Positions 10,901 through 16,915 of a stretch of 64,000 bases of DNA are shown here, piece after piece (the first letter of the stretch is position 1; each line of letters opens with the position of its first letter). The notes under the pieces were generated by a model. It was not told the DNA's origin, did not search any database, and was given only the letters and a program-made list of their open reading frames with translations. This DNA comes from Devosia faecipullorum (GTDB lineage Bacteria; Pseudomonadota; Alphaproteobacteria; Rhizobiales; Devosiaceae). The DNA lies in NCBI RefSeq assembly GCF_015158295.1, contig NZ_JACDXV010000001.1:744001-808000 (forward strand). The letters are read 5' to 3'. A program made the translations under genes and the position numbers.

Positions 10901-12184
10901 GGCACGCTCGACCGACGACTCCGTGCTGAGTGCTTTGTTCTCGCGATGCACGCTCAGGAGCTTGCGCTTCGCCAGTGAAATCAGCCCTTCTTCGATGTAT
11001 TGAACACCCAGCCGATCGAGGTCATGGGCATTCGCACCACACGCCGCCCACACTTGATCTGTCAGCCACTGCTCGGCGCCGTCGATGACATTGCCATTTT
11101 CGTCGAGGGACCAGTCGCCACTGCCCGCGCTGGGAATCCACAGGCGGCGGCCATGGTGATCGCGCTTCTCGCTGAAATCAGTGATCGTCGCCTTGCCGCC
11201 GAATGGATTCGATGAGGCTCCAGCCCTCGTCTTGATGATCGGTCGGTATGACTGGACGGCATTCACGAAGTCCCGCATCATCGCCTTCGTGATGATGGGC
11301 GCATGCTCGGGCCCTGCGGCTGCAGGATGCAAGGTTCCGGTCGACCAGTCGAAGTCTCGACCCGTCTTATGATGAAGCCCGTAGGCGGTGATGATCGCGC
11401 CTTCGGCAAGGAATTCGATGATGTTGAGCGGCTTGCCTTCGGCGTCGAGATCCGGATTGCCATCGGCATCGCCGAGGACCATCGTCTCCTTCTTGAGCGC
11501 CAGATCCTCCTCGCCCTCCATGCGATAGATAAGCATCAGCTTGGGCGCGGCCCCGATACGGACGAACGGTGTGACGCCGAGGTGCTTGAACGCCAGCCCC
11601 TTGACCGTCTCGGCGACGTCGGGGGTCCTGCAGTCGATGTCGAGCGCACGGGTGTTGCCGGAAGCGGCGCAGCACTGAATCGCAAGGTTCGCCTCTAGCA
11701 GTTCGTGGAGCTGCACGAACTGGCGCAAGGTCATGAGTTGCTCGCGCCACTTCGCCGGATAGAACTGCTCCCAGAAGACCTTTGCCTTGCCCTTCGTTTC
11801 ATATGAATACGGGACGCGCGAGGGCTTGCGGGTCTCGCCGCCATCTGGCGCACCCCACGTTCCTGAGCGATCCTGCGGAACGACGCTCCAGCCATTGACG
11901 AGGCAGGCCCCGCCAAGGTGCTGCACAGTATAAAGGTGGGAGTACGGACCGGGCTTCTCGACACCGAAATTGCCGATCACCTCGGCATTGTTATCGACGT
12001 AGATCTGCTTGAGCTCGTCGTCCGTCAGCGCCCACGCCGTCACCAACTTGGGATTCGTATAGCGGTGACCTGCGAGGATCTTGAGCTGCTCGGCGGGCCG
12101 GTTCGCCGGGTCGCGCCATGATGGCTGGCCCTGCCCTGCCCGGCTTGTCGACCGGTTCAGCGCAGCAAGAGAATTGAGTTTCAT
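7991..12184 (-). CDS. phage replication protein: primase-polymerase-like domain fused to a DinG/XPD-like SF2 helicase, 1397 aa
   Basis: The N-terminal part resembles bifunctional primase/polymerase domains of phages and plasmids: LVNGWSVVP near residue 95, the acidic LDIDC at 181-185, a PKLMLIYR strand near 214-221 and IIEFLAEG near 255. After a linker, a helicase core begins with Walker A APTGAGKT (574-581), then Cys660, Cys680, Cys718 and Cys726, ADIVIVSHAYLTL (738-750) and Walker B VVIDEST (763-769). Motif III-like LLLDASANE and motif VI-like QFVGRLRP follow. The four cysteines between Walker A and Walker B, and the ADIVIVSHA strand, are the arrangement of DinG/XPD helicases that carry a 4Fe-4S cluster there; cluster binding is inferred. 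It probably primes and unwinds phage DNA. It is transcribed leftward from the control region at 12.2-12.5 kb. Confidence 0.8.
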   Translation of the reverse strand: MKLNSLAALNRSTSRAGQGQPSWRDPANRPAEQLKILAGHRYTNPKLVTAWALTDDELKQIYVDNNAEVIGNFGVEKPGPYSHLYTVQHLGGACLVNGWSVVPQDRSGTWGAPDGGETRKPSRVPYSYETKGKAKVFWEQFYPAKWREQLMTLRQFVQLHELLEANLAIQCCAASGNTRALDIDCRTPDVAETVKGLAFKHLGVTPFVRIGAAPKLMLIYRMEGEEDLALKKETMVLGDADGNPDLDAEGKPLNIIEFLAEGAIITAYGLHHKTGRDFDWSTGTLHPAAAGPEHAPIITKAMMRDFVNAVQSYRPIIKTRAGASSNPFGGKATITDFSEKRDHHGRRLWIPSAGSGDWSLDENGNVIDGAEQWLTDQVWAACGANAHDLDRLGVQYIEEGLISLAKRKLLSVHRENKALSTESSVERAVVTKLKRAVEKWKASLDSFARGNGYHKATVPWSVASDGRRPTPQRIRSERPADGSLDWLPVDTCPVAAFSDIQPRAKTTIVKKKAEEIFRDYAARQLIDTQQQRKATGDAVSAAVGGHIGDWLTDSVLPYLRQEVKSPEAPWVLRAPTGAGKTVSVLGRLFPFCQQNPRTHENGPILFVPPTHANASEALATAERVGMITPAMEKEIDRAIVEAAKVGVRIVHFKGREASGCQRQDEFRALADKGVRATGLCEARVPAIDDGEFQRPATDLEQRMAWREGDKLKTMKILCPFREQGLCEYYKQFEALKTADIVIVSHAYLTLHQMPKELENPRAVVIDESTTYSLLQQTRFPLSTLNMPRQKPHVTKLDRKLNPGASDEQIAESMVQDREELCALASKWLIDGHDVAAELMKHDRCDTLLMSAITVCDRSHTLDREVRPDLTAQQVVTLSEEPVGSHLLSEIRFWKTVRSRIEWTRAGTAKGRVDMRWQCVMDWETKETGEGKKVEWTPHIRLSWRRGPNWSGIPMLLLDASANERIISKTYGYQPVIRSVEAPLHVRTVAMIERTWSNSSFVPRPDSTPDEIKAIAQTISEARRLITTTAVLYGHGRVLVGTTIAIREVLTGGGWTPPPNIDVVHFGALRGLDFAKHHVAAISIGRSEQPIGIVDGYRAALTYDDDEPEEPFDILGTGITTEGKVLFRKQGWRTIQMRSGQDVEHLVPEMPKREERWPDGRLKATHRTWATELEESWREEEIRQFVGRLRPVYRGVDDDLPPPVWLAVGKILPEGIVVDELVEMQSMIKISPVAELARISGGVLADNVTPRVPGAQELLQGRDLPAMIEEVLPKDKRFRDRFAAAFASTGYELASAPGRRRRALVLAGWVDGDPVDAWLALSERYGELPQDLVEKPARLVAPAAKRKPVDKRDVARDDQAALEAEVTRLHREMDAEIPRSEFEIKLGRGDYLPGAEAG

Positions 12185-12294
12185 TGGTTCGTCCGTGGTC
12201 TCGATGTGTCAGTCGCGGCGTTTCCAGCGCCGACCATAAGATCGCCTAGTGTCTCGAAATCCGCAAGAAGAAATCGTGCAGTCCTTCAAAGTTT

Positions 12295-12320
12295 CTATAC
12301 GACAATTTTTTGTCTTATAG
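12295..12320. promoter_or_regulatory. 26-bp imperfect palindrome, candidate operator
   Basis: Arms CTATACGACAA and TTGTCTTATAG match as inverted repeats in 10 of 11 positions around a TTTT spacer. Its place between divergent phage genes, next to a gene for a likely HTH protein, suggests a repressor binding site; it could also be a weak stem-loop. Confidence 0.5.
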
Positions 12321-12326
12321 ATTTTG

Positions 12327-12341
12327 CTGAACAGCGTTCAG
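12327..12341. promoter_or_regulatory. 15-bp perfect palindrome CTGAAC-N3-GTTCAG, candidate operator
   Basis: The arms CTGAAC and GTTCAG are perfectly complementary around a 3-base spacer, 6 bases after the previous palindrome. It does not fit the alphaproteobacterial LexA box (GTTC-N7-GTTC), so a phage repressor or Cro-like protein is the more likely ligand. Confidence 0.45.
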
Positions 12342-12464
12342 TAAAACAGGACAGCACAATCAATCCATCACATTTTACGGATTGTGGAACCACTGCTTGA
12401 TGCTTTCATCGATTCGCAGCACGATTTCTAGGCACACGTATCGAATCGTCCGTGAGTTCTTGAA

Positions 12465-12887
12465 GTGCGTCCAATTAAGCCTGACAAGCATCGGTCACAT
12501 CGAGAGCGGAATTTCCGCGACCAAGTGATGACGGCCGTTCGCAAGAAGATCTACGCCGAGCGCATCCCGTGCTCCGAGATCATCGTCTCTGGCCGGCCCA
12601 TGCTGACGGCGGTCCGCGCCCGCATCCTGCGCGGCGAGATCGACGACATCTCGCTCTCGAGGGCCTTGCTGATCGCCGATGCGGTCGGCGTCGATCTTCG
12701 CGACGACCTCGTTCCTCGTCCTGCGCCACCAGCGCCGAAACCGGAACCGGCAGGACCGACCGCTGCCCAGGTGCTGGCCCAGATCGTCGCCGACGCCAAG
12801 GCGGCGCAGCAGGAAAAGGCGGCGAAGAAGGTCAAGCGGCCTTCGCCCATGGAAGGGACGCCGACGTTGTTCGAGCTGTCGGCCTGA
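12465..12887 (+). CDS. small phage regulator with a divergent HTH-like region, 140 aa
   Basis: Residues about 17-80 resemble compact XRE-type helix-turn-helix proteins: a first helix (RDQVMTAVRKKIYAERI), a probable recognition segment containing GRPMLTAVRARILRGEID, and DDISLSRALLIADAVGVDL, which follows the ISLxRxLxIADALGV pattern common at the end of such domains. The C-terminal half is a Pro/Ala linker followed by an Ala/Lys/Gln helix. It is the first rightward gene after the control region, so a Cro- or repressor-like role is likely but unproven. The GTG at 12465 keeps the first helix intact; an ATG at 12528 would delete most of it. Neither start has a strong ribosome binding site. Confidence 0.65.
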   Translation: MRPIKPDKHRSHRERNFRDQVMTAVRKKIYAERIPCSEIIVSGRPMLTAVRARILRGEIDDISLSRALLIADAVGVDLRDDLVPRPAPPAPKPEPAGPTAAQVLAQIVADAKAAQQEKAAKKVKRPSPMEGTPTLFELSA

Positions 12888-12946
12888 CGATCGGCATTGT
12901 TGGATGCATGGCTCGCCACGACCCTCCTTGAAAATTGGAGGCCGTG

Positions 12947-13453
12947 ATGAGCCAGACCCCAGAATTGCCATGGATCGCCGAGGCTCGCCGCCATCTCGGG
13001 CAGCGCGAGATCCCCGGAAACAAGCACAACCCATTCATCGTGGGCATCTGGTCGGCCATCGGCGCCGGGTGGTTCAAGGACGACGAGACGCCATGGTGCG
13101 CGGGGTTCGTCGCCTACTGCCTGAAGAAGGTCCATCGCCCGATCCTCGGGCCGGCACAGGTCGGTCGTGCGCTGGCATGGGCCGACTATGGCGTGAAGCT
13201 CGACAAGCCGGCCTACGGCTGCCTCGCGATCAAGAGCCGCAATGGTGGTGGCCACGTCGGCTTCGTCGTCGGTCGCAATCACCTTGGCCAGCTCATGGTC
13301 CTCGGGGGCAACCAGGACAACTCGGTCTCGATCGCGCCCTACAATGAAATGGTCTTTCAATCCTTCCGCTGGCCGTCGATCTGGCCGACCGAGCAACGCT
13401 GGAAGCTGCCGGTCCTGCAGGGCAACGGCAAGCCCGTGATGAGCGAGGCCTGA
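12947..13453 (+). CDS. phage endolysin, NlpC/P60-CHAP-like (TIGR02594 type), 168 aa
   Basis: The product would cut peptidoglycan at the end of the lytic cycle. It carries the hallmark WCAGFVAYCL motif (catalytic Cys near residue 46) and GGGHVGFVVG (catalytic His near residue 101), preceded by the typical N-terminus with IAEARRHLGQREIPG and PWCAGFV. No signal peptide is present, so release depends on the holin. GGAGG at 12937-12941 fits the ATG at 12947; a TTG at 12935 overlaps that site and was rejected. It is the first gene of the lysis cassette, and the holin gene starts three bases after its stop. Confidence 0.85.
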   Translation: MSQTPELPWIAEARRHLGQREIPGNKHNPFIVGIWSAIGAGWFKDDETPWCAGFVAYCLKKVHRPILGPAQVGRALAWADYGVKLDKPAYGCLAIKSRNGGGHVGFVVGRNHLGQLMVLGGNQDNSVSIAPYNEMVFQSFRWPSIWPTEQRWKLPVLQGNGKPVMSEA

Positions 13454-13455
13454 CC

Positions 13456-13749
13456 GTGCCCCGTCCCGTCCAGCGCGCCCTCGATCTGATCACAGGCGAC
13501 ACGTGGCCCAAGCGCCGGCGCGTCGTCTATGTCGCGTTGCTGTTCTGCGCGCTGGTGATCGCCTACGCGCTGGGCGCCGCCACGGCTGCCCGGGACATGA
13601 CCGTGGTCAAGGCGATCGCGGAGATGTCGTTCTGGCTCGGTGGCGGCATCATCGGATCGTACGTCTTCGGGTCGATCTGGGACGACACGAACAAGCGCAA
13701 GCACCTGCCGCCTGCATCGACGCCGCCGGCGCAGGCAGGTGAGGAATGA
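13456..13749 (+). CDS. putative holin, 97 aa, two membrane segments
   Basis: Two hydrophobic helices are visible, at about residues 24-45 (VVYVALLFCALVIAYALG) and 57-74 (FWLGGGIIGSYVFGSIW), between a basic N-terminus and a polar Pro-rich tail. This topology, the small size and the place between endolysin and spanin genes support a holin that permeabilises the inner membrane. The start is GTG just behind the endolysin stop, and the stop overlaps the inner spanin start (ATGA). No named holin family was matched with certainty. Confidence 0.7.
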   Translation: MPRPVQRALDLITGDTWPKRRRVVYVALLFCALVIAYALGAATAARDMTVVKAIAEMSFWLGGGIIGSYVFGSIWDDTNKRKHLPPASTPPAQAGEE

Positions 13750-14078
13750 ATCCGCAGCTCGCCGCCATCCTCGGTGCCGGTGCCATCATGCTGGGGCTGT
13801 CCGGCATGGTCTGGATTCAGTCGCACCGGCTCGACATCGCCGAGCAGGAGCTGAAGGTCACCCAAGAACGGCTGATAGTCACCCAAGAACGGCTGGCATC
13901 GACGACCCGTGCCCTCGACGAGCTTGAGCGCGACTACGAACGGAGCCTTCAGAGAAAAACGGCCTCTAGGAACGCGCAGGAAGCCATCAAACTCGCCCCC
14001 GAGGGCGACAACGGCGCGGTCGCACCAATTCTCGTCTATGGGCTGGAGCAGGCCGATATCGTCGGTGGTGCTCCATGA
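13746..14078 (+). CDS. inner-membrane spanin (Rz-like), 110 aa
   Basis: One N-terminal membrane anchor (about residues 5-24) is followed by a periplasmic coiled coil (residues 30-80) rich in Glu, Arg and Leu. That is the architecture of i-spanins, which join an outer-membrane lipoprotein to breach the outer membrane at lysis. The identity is supported by the lipoprotein gene that overlaps its 3' end by four bases. A 21-base tandem duplication (13857-13898) lengthens the coiled coil by one heptad, giving the repeated peptide VTQERL. Confidence 0.75.
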   Translation: MNPQLAAILGAGAIMLGLSGMVWIQSHRLDIAEQELKVTQERLIVTQERLASTTRALDELERDYERSLQRKTASRNAQEAIKLAPEGDNGAVAPILVYGLEQADIVGGAP

Positions 14079-14314
14079 GAGCGATTTTGGCCATCGCCGT
14101 TGCCGTCATGCTCGCCGGCTGCGCCTCGACGACGCCGGTCGTGCCGGCCGCACTGCTCGATTGCGAGCCACACCCCGTTTCGCCGGCATCCGATCCGGCG
14201 ATCACCCAGCGCGATGTCGCTGTCTACGTCGTCCAGCTCGCCGAGGCCGGCGCGGACTGCAGATCGAAACTAGGCTCCGTGCGGCGCCTGCTGACCCCGG
14301 AGACCACCCGATGA
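14075..14314 (+). CDS. outer-membrane spanin lipoprotein (Rz1-like), 79 aa
   Basis: The N-terminus has a lipoprotein signal peptide ending in the lipobox LAGC, with the modified Cys at about residue 16; Ala and Ser follow, so sorting to the outer membrane is expected. The mature part is short, with two further cysteines. It overlaps the inner spanin gene (ATGA), the usual overlapped Rz/Rz1 arrangement, and its stop overlaps the start of the next gene in the same way. Confidence 0.75.
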   Translation: MRAILAIAVAVMLAGCASTTPVVPAALLDCEPHPVSPASDPAITQRDVAVYVVQLAEAGADCRSKLGSVRRLLTPETTR

Positions 14315-14742
14315 ATTGGCTTGAGAACCTGCCTTGGGGTTCCATCATCACCGCCACCGTGACCGTGACGCTGGCGGCGTTGGCATCGTGGAGCACGTAC
14401 CTGGTGTTCCGCACGAAGACCGAAACCGGCCTGACCGCGATCGACGAGAAGATCGCCGACACCAATCGCCGCGTCAGCGATCTCGCCGCGGGCGTCTCGC
14501 AGATCAAAACCGAGCTGCTCGAATTCCGGCAGCACGTCGAGCGCCACTACGTCGAGAAGGACGAGATCGCCGAGCTCAAGCTCAGCTTCGAGCGGTCCAT
14601 CGATCGCATGCAGCAGTCCCTCGACATCGCCACGGCCACGATGGGCGACGTGCGCGACGCCGTGCTGGTGCTGACGGCCAAGGGGAACAAGCCGTCCGTG
14701 CCACCTGCCCGGCGCAGGGCCACGACCAAGCAGGTACCGTGA
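14311..14742 (+). CDS. phage membrane-anchored coiled-coil protein, 143 aa
   Basis: One N-terminal membrane helix (about residues 10-33) is followed by a long helical region (residues 40-118) and a basic Pro/Arg tail. This resembles small hemolysin XhlA-like or DUF1640-like phage membrane proteins, though the match is only architectural. Its place at the end of the lysis cassette suggests an accessory lysis or membrane function. The ATG lies in the stop of the spanin gene. Confidence 0.65.
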   Translation: MNWLENLPWGSIITATVTVTLAALASWSTYLVFRTKTETGLTAIDEKIADTNRRVSDLAAGVSQIKTELLEFRQHVERHYVEKDEIAELKLSFERSIDRMQQSLDIATATMGDVRDAVLVLTAKGNKPSVPPARRRATTKQVP

Positions 14743-15080
14743 TGCACATAGCCCTGGACTACGATGGCACCTACACCCTGAAGCCTGCGGCTTGGGACGC
14801 CGCTATCGAGGCCCTGATCGCCGGCGGTTTCCGCGTCAGCATCGTGACGGCTCGCGACGACCGGCACGACAACAATGCCGACCTGCAGCGCCTAGCCGCC
14901 CAAGGGTTGGCGGTTCACTTCACCCGCGGCTTCGCTAAGCAAGCGTGGATGGCACGCGAGGCCACCGACCCGGTCACGATCTGGATCGACGACAACCCCG
15001 AATCCATCATCGAGAATTCCCGCATGACACGCGACGAGCTGAGCGTGTGGCGGGCCAAGCAACGGAGGACTGGCTCATGA
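14742..15080 (+). CDS. HAD-superfamily phosphatase-like phage protein, 112 aa
   Basis: The N-terminus MHIALDYDGTYT carries the HAD motif I DxDGT, with the nucleophile at Asp6 and the general acid at Asp8. SIVTAR (about residues 32-37) fits motif II (Ser/Thr after a strand), and IWIDDNPESI (about 83-92) fits motif IV with paired aspartates. Small phage HAD proteins of this sort are often linked to polynucleotide 3'-phosphatase or nucleotidase activity, but the substrate cannot be told here. The start lies in the stop of the previous gene (TGATG). Confidence 0.75.
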   Translation: MHIALDYDGTYTLKPAAWDAAIEALIAGGFRVSIVTARDDRHDNNADLQRLAAQGLAVHFTRGFAKQAWMAREATDPVTIWIDDNPESIIENSRMTRDELSVWRAKQRRTGS

Positions 15081-15286
15081 GGAAGCCGCAGCCCGTACCG
15101 AAGAGCCTGAAGCATCGCGGCATCGACTGGCGGCTCCATGTCCACAAAGCTCCGGACCCAGTGAAGGTCGCCCAAATCATGGAATCGCATGGCTACCACG
15201 CCGCCGTCGAGCGCTGGGGCTGGTTGTCGGCCGCAACGGTGTCTCACCTTGCCGCCGAAGGCCGGAGGCGGATGGGCGCGAGATAG
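15077..15286 (+). CDS. small phage protein, 69 aa, unknown
   Basis: The ATG overlaps the stop of the HAD-like gene (ATGA), which supports real translation. The product is basic, with VKVAQIMESHGYHAAVERWG in the middle, which could form two helices. No family is recognised. Confidence 0.6.
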   Translation: MRKPQPVPKSLKHRGIDWRLHVHKAPDPVKVAQIMESHGYHAAVERWGWLSAATVSHLAAEGRRRMGAR

Positions 15287-15352
15287 TCGCCTTCACGAAA
15301 TCTTTCGGCTTTGCTGGCCAATTTGCCCTCGGGGATAATCTCGGGGGCGCAG

Positions 15353-15895
15353 GTGAAGGCATCCAGCATCAAGAAATACCTGCGTCCATCGACGATCATC
15401 GGCCGCAAGAGCACTTTCGCAAATGCCTTCGCGTCCGCGCTCGCTCCGCACGATGTCTATTCGCCAGAGCTGGTCGACGCAGCCATCCGCGATCTAGGCC
15501 AAGACCCTGATGCCGACCTCGAGTGCGTCTATTGCGGTCGGGAGGCGGCGACGTGGGACCACGTGTTCAATCGGGTGACCAAGGGCGAGTTCTCGGGACA
15601 TGGTCATCGTGTCCGGAACCTCGTTCCTTCCTGCCGAACCTGCAACGAGAGCAAGGGCCAGAAGCCGTGGCGCGACTATCTCGATGCCCTCGACCCGCCC
15701 GACAAGCAGGCGCGCATCGACAGGATGGAGAAATTCCTCAGCAGCGCCGACGCCCAGCCTGTCGGAATGGACGACATGCGCCACAAGGCTCACGACGAGC
15801 TCGAGCGCTTCTTGGAGATCCGCAAGCAGGTATTCGATCTGATGGCCGAAGCGGACCGGCTGGCGGTCGTGATCAGGCAGAAAGCTTCGCACTAG
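15353..15895 (+). CDS. HNH endonuclease, 180 aa
   Basis: The core is a zinc-stabilised HNH nuclease: CVYCG (first CxxC pair), WDHVFNRV with the catalytic His, LVPSCRTCNESKG with the second CxxC and the Asn. A helical tail with many charged residues follows. Phage HNH proteins act as packaging-associated nickases or as free-standing homing nucleases; the position after the lysis genes and away from a terminase does not decide between them. The GTG at 15353 is taken as start; an in-frame TTG at 15311 is possible. Confidence 0.8.
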   Translation: MKASSIKKYLRPSTIIGRKSTFANAFASALAPHDVYSPELVDAAIRDLGQDPDADLECVYCGREAATWDHVFNRVTKGEFSGHGHRVRNLVPSCRTCNESKGQKPWRDYLDALDPPDKQARIDRMEKFLSSADAQPVGMDDMRHKAHDELERFLEIRKQVFDLMAEADRLAVVIRQKASH

Positions 15896-15901
15896 CCAAC
15901 G

Positions 15902-16912
15902 CTACGGCCACACCCATCCCAGCTTGCCCTGCAGGCGATCCTCGAACTCAGGCAGGGTCGTCGGATTGCCGGCGGTCAGGCCTTTGATGGCACCGTCGAG
16001 GGTCGTGTAGATCATCTGATCGATGACCAGCGTCGCCTTGCCGGGATCGACGGTCTCGTCGTAACCGACCACGACCCAGACGATGTCGCAGTTCGAAACG
16101 TGGTCGACGGTCTCCATCTCGTCCATGGCGTCGAGGAATGGCCTGTCGATCACTACAACCATCTTCTTGCCCCACCGGCGCAGCGAGGGCACCTTGATCA
16201 TCAGCTGCGGCATGAGGCGCTTGGGGCCGCTGGAGCGGAAGTCCGGACGCCGCGCGCCACCGGGGAAAGGCACGCCATTGGCGTTGGTATGGTTGCGGAT
16301 GTTGTCGTTGTCCTTCGACATCGCCTTGCCGCTGAAATAGACGGCCTGCAACTCGACGGCGCACCAATTGGTCTGGTCTTCGGGATGCACGAAGACGAGG
16401 TCTATTCGACCGACGTCCTCACGACCGGCATCGGTGCCATCGGACGAGATGACGTCCTCCTCGTCCTCCTCTTCCTCGGTCTCCGCGATGGCCTCGCTGG
16501 CTGCGCGCGACTTGGGCTTGCGGAGGAACGGCAGCTCCTTGGCGAAGCGTGGATTGTCGGTCCCAAGGATCTCCTTGGCGATGGCCTGGACCATCGTGCC
16601 ACCCTCGAGGAACCGATTGGGGCAAGTGGTGACGATGGGGCCGAAGGCGATATCGCCCTCCTCGCCGACCTCGGAGAACTTGCGGAGCGAGCACACGCCG
16701 CCGGCCTTGTTGCACTTGGTCTTGGGGGCCTTGGCCTTGCTGTCCCACGGGGCCAAACTGGGCACGTCGCCCATGAATGGGCATTCGGGCGCCGGGCTGA
16801 TGTCGAGCAGATCTCGTCGCCGGTCGGGGCTCAGCAGCTTGAACAGCTCGCCGTACCACTCCCCTCGACCGTAGTGCGTCTTGTCCTTAGACTTGCTGCT
16901 CTTCTTCGCCAT
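15902..16912 (-). CDS. NotI-family type II restriction endonuclease, 336 aa
   Basis: Two features mark the NotI family. The first is a four-cysteine metal site: ECPF with Cys44, Cys67, GVC with Cys74 and TTCPNR with Cys97. In NotI such cysteines hold an iron atom. The second is a PD-(D/E)XK-type core whose last element is ExQ rather than ExK: RIDLVFVHPE followed by CAVELQAVYFSG, comparable to EVQ in NotI. Residues 145-155 form an acidic Glu/Asp linker. It starts three bases after the stop of the cytosine methylase and ends seven bases from the convergent HNH gene. It should cut a GC-rich site protected by that methylase; the actual site cannot be read from sequence. Confidence 0.8.
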   Translation of the reverse strand: MAKKSSKSKDKTHYGRGEWYGELFKLLSPDRRRDLLDISPAPECPFMGDVPSLAPWDSKAKAPKTKCNKAGGVCSLRKFSEVGEEGDIAFGPIVTTCPNRFLEGGTMVQAIAKEILGTDNPRFAKELPFLRKPKSRAASEAIAETEEEEDEEDVISSDGTDAGREDVGRIDLVFVHPEDQTNWCAVELQAVYFSGKAMSKDNDNIRNHTNANGVPFPGGARRPDFRSSGPKRLMPQLMIKVPSLRRWGKKMVVVIDRPFLDAMDEMETVDHVSNCDIVWVVVGYDETVDPGKATLVIDQMIYTTLDGAIKGLTAGNPTTLPEFEDRLQGKLGWVWP

Positions 16913-16915
16913 GCA

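Larger units (their letters stand above)
12185..12464. promoter_or_regulatory. divergent phage control region
   Basis: This 280-base stretch separates the leftward replication gene from the rightward regulator and lysis genes. It is clearly richer in A and T than the flanking genes and holds no convincing open frame. Two palindromes described separately lie in its middle, as expected for operators of a phage repressor. A looser inverted pair CGATTCG (near 12409) and CGAATCG (near 12441) is also present. The exact promoters were not resolved. Confidence 0.55.

Noticed and set aside
12327..12353. LexA/SOS box in the phage control region
   Set aside because: The GTTC half-site is present, but the second half-site at the 7-base spacing of the alphaproteobacterial consensus is not.
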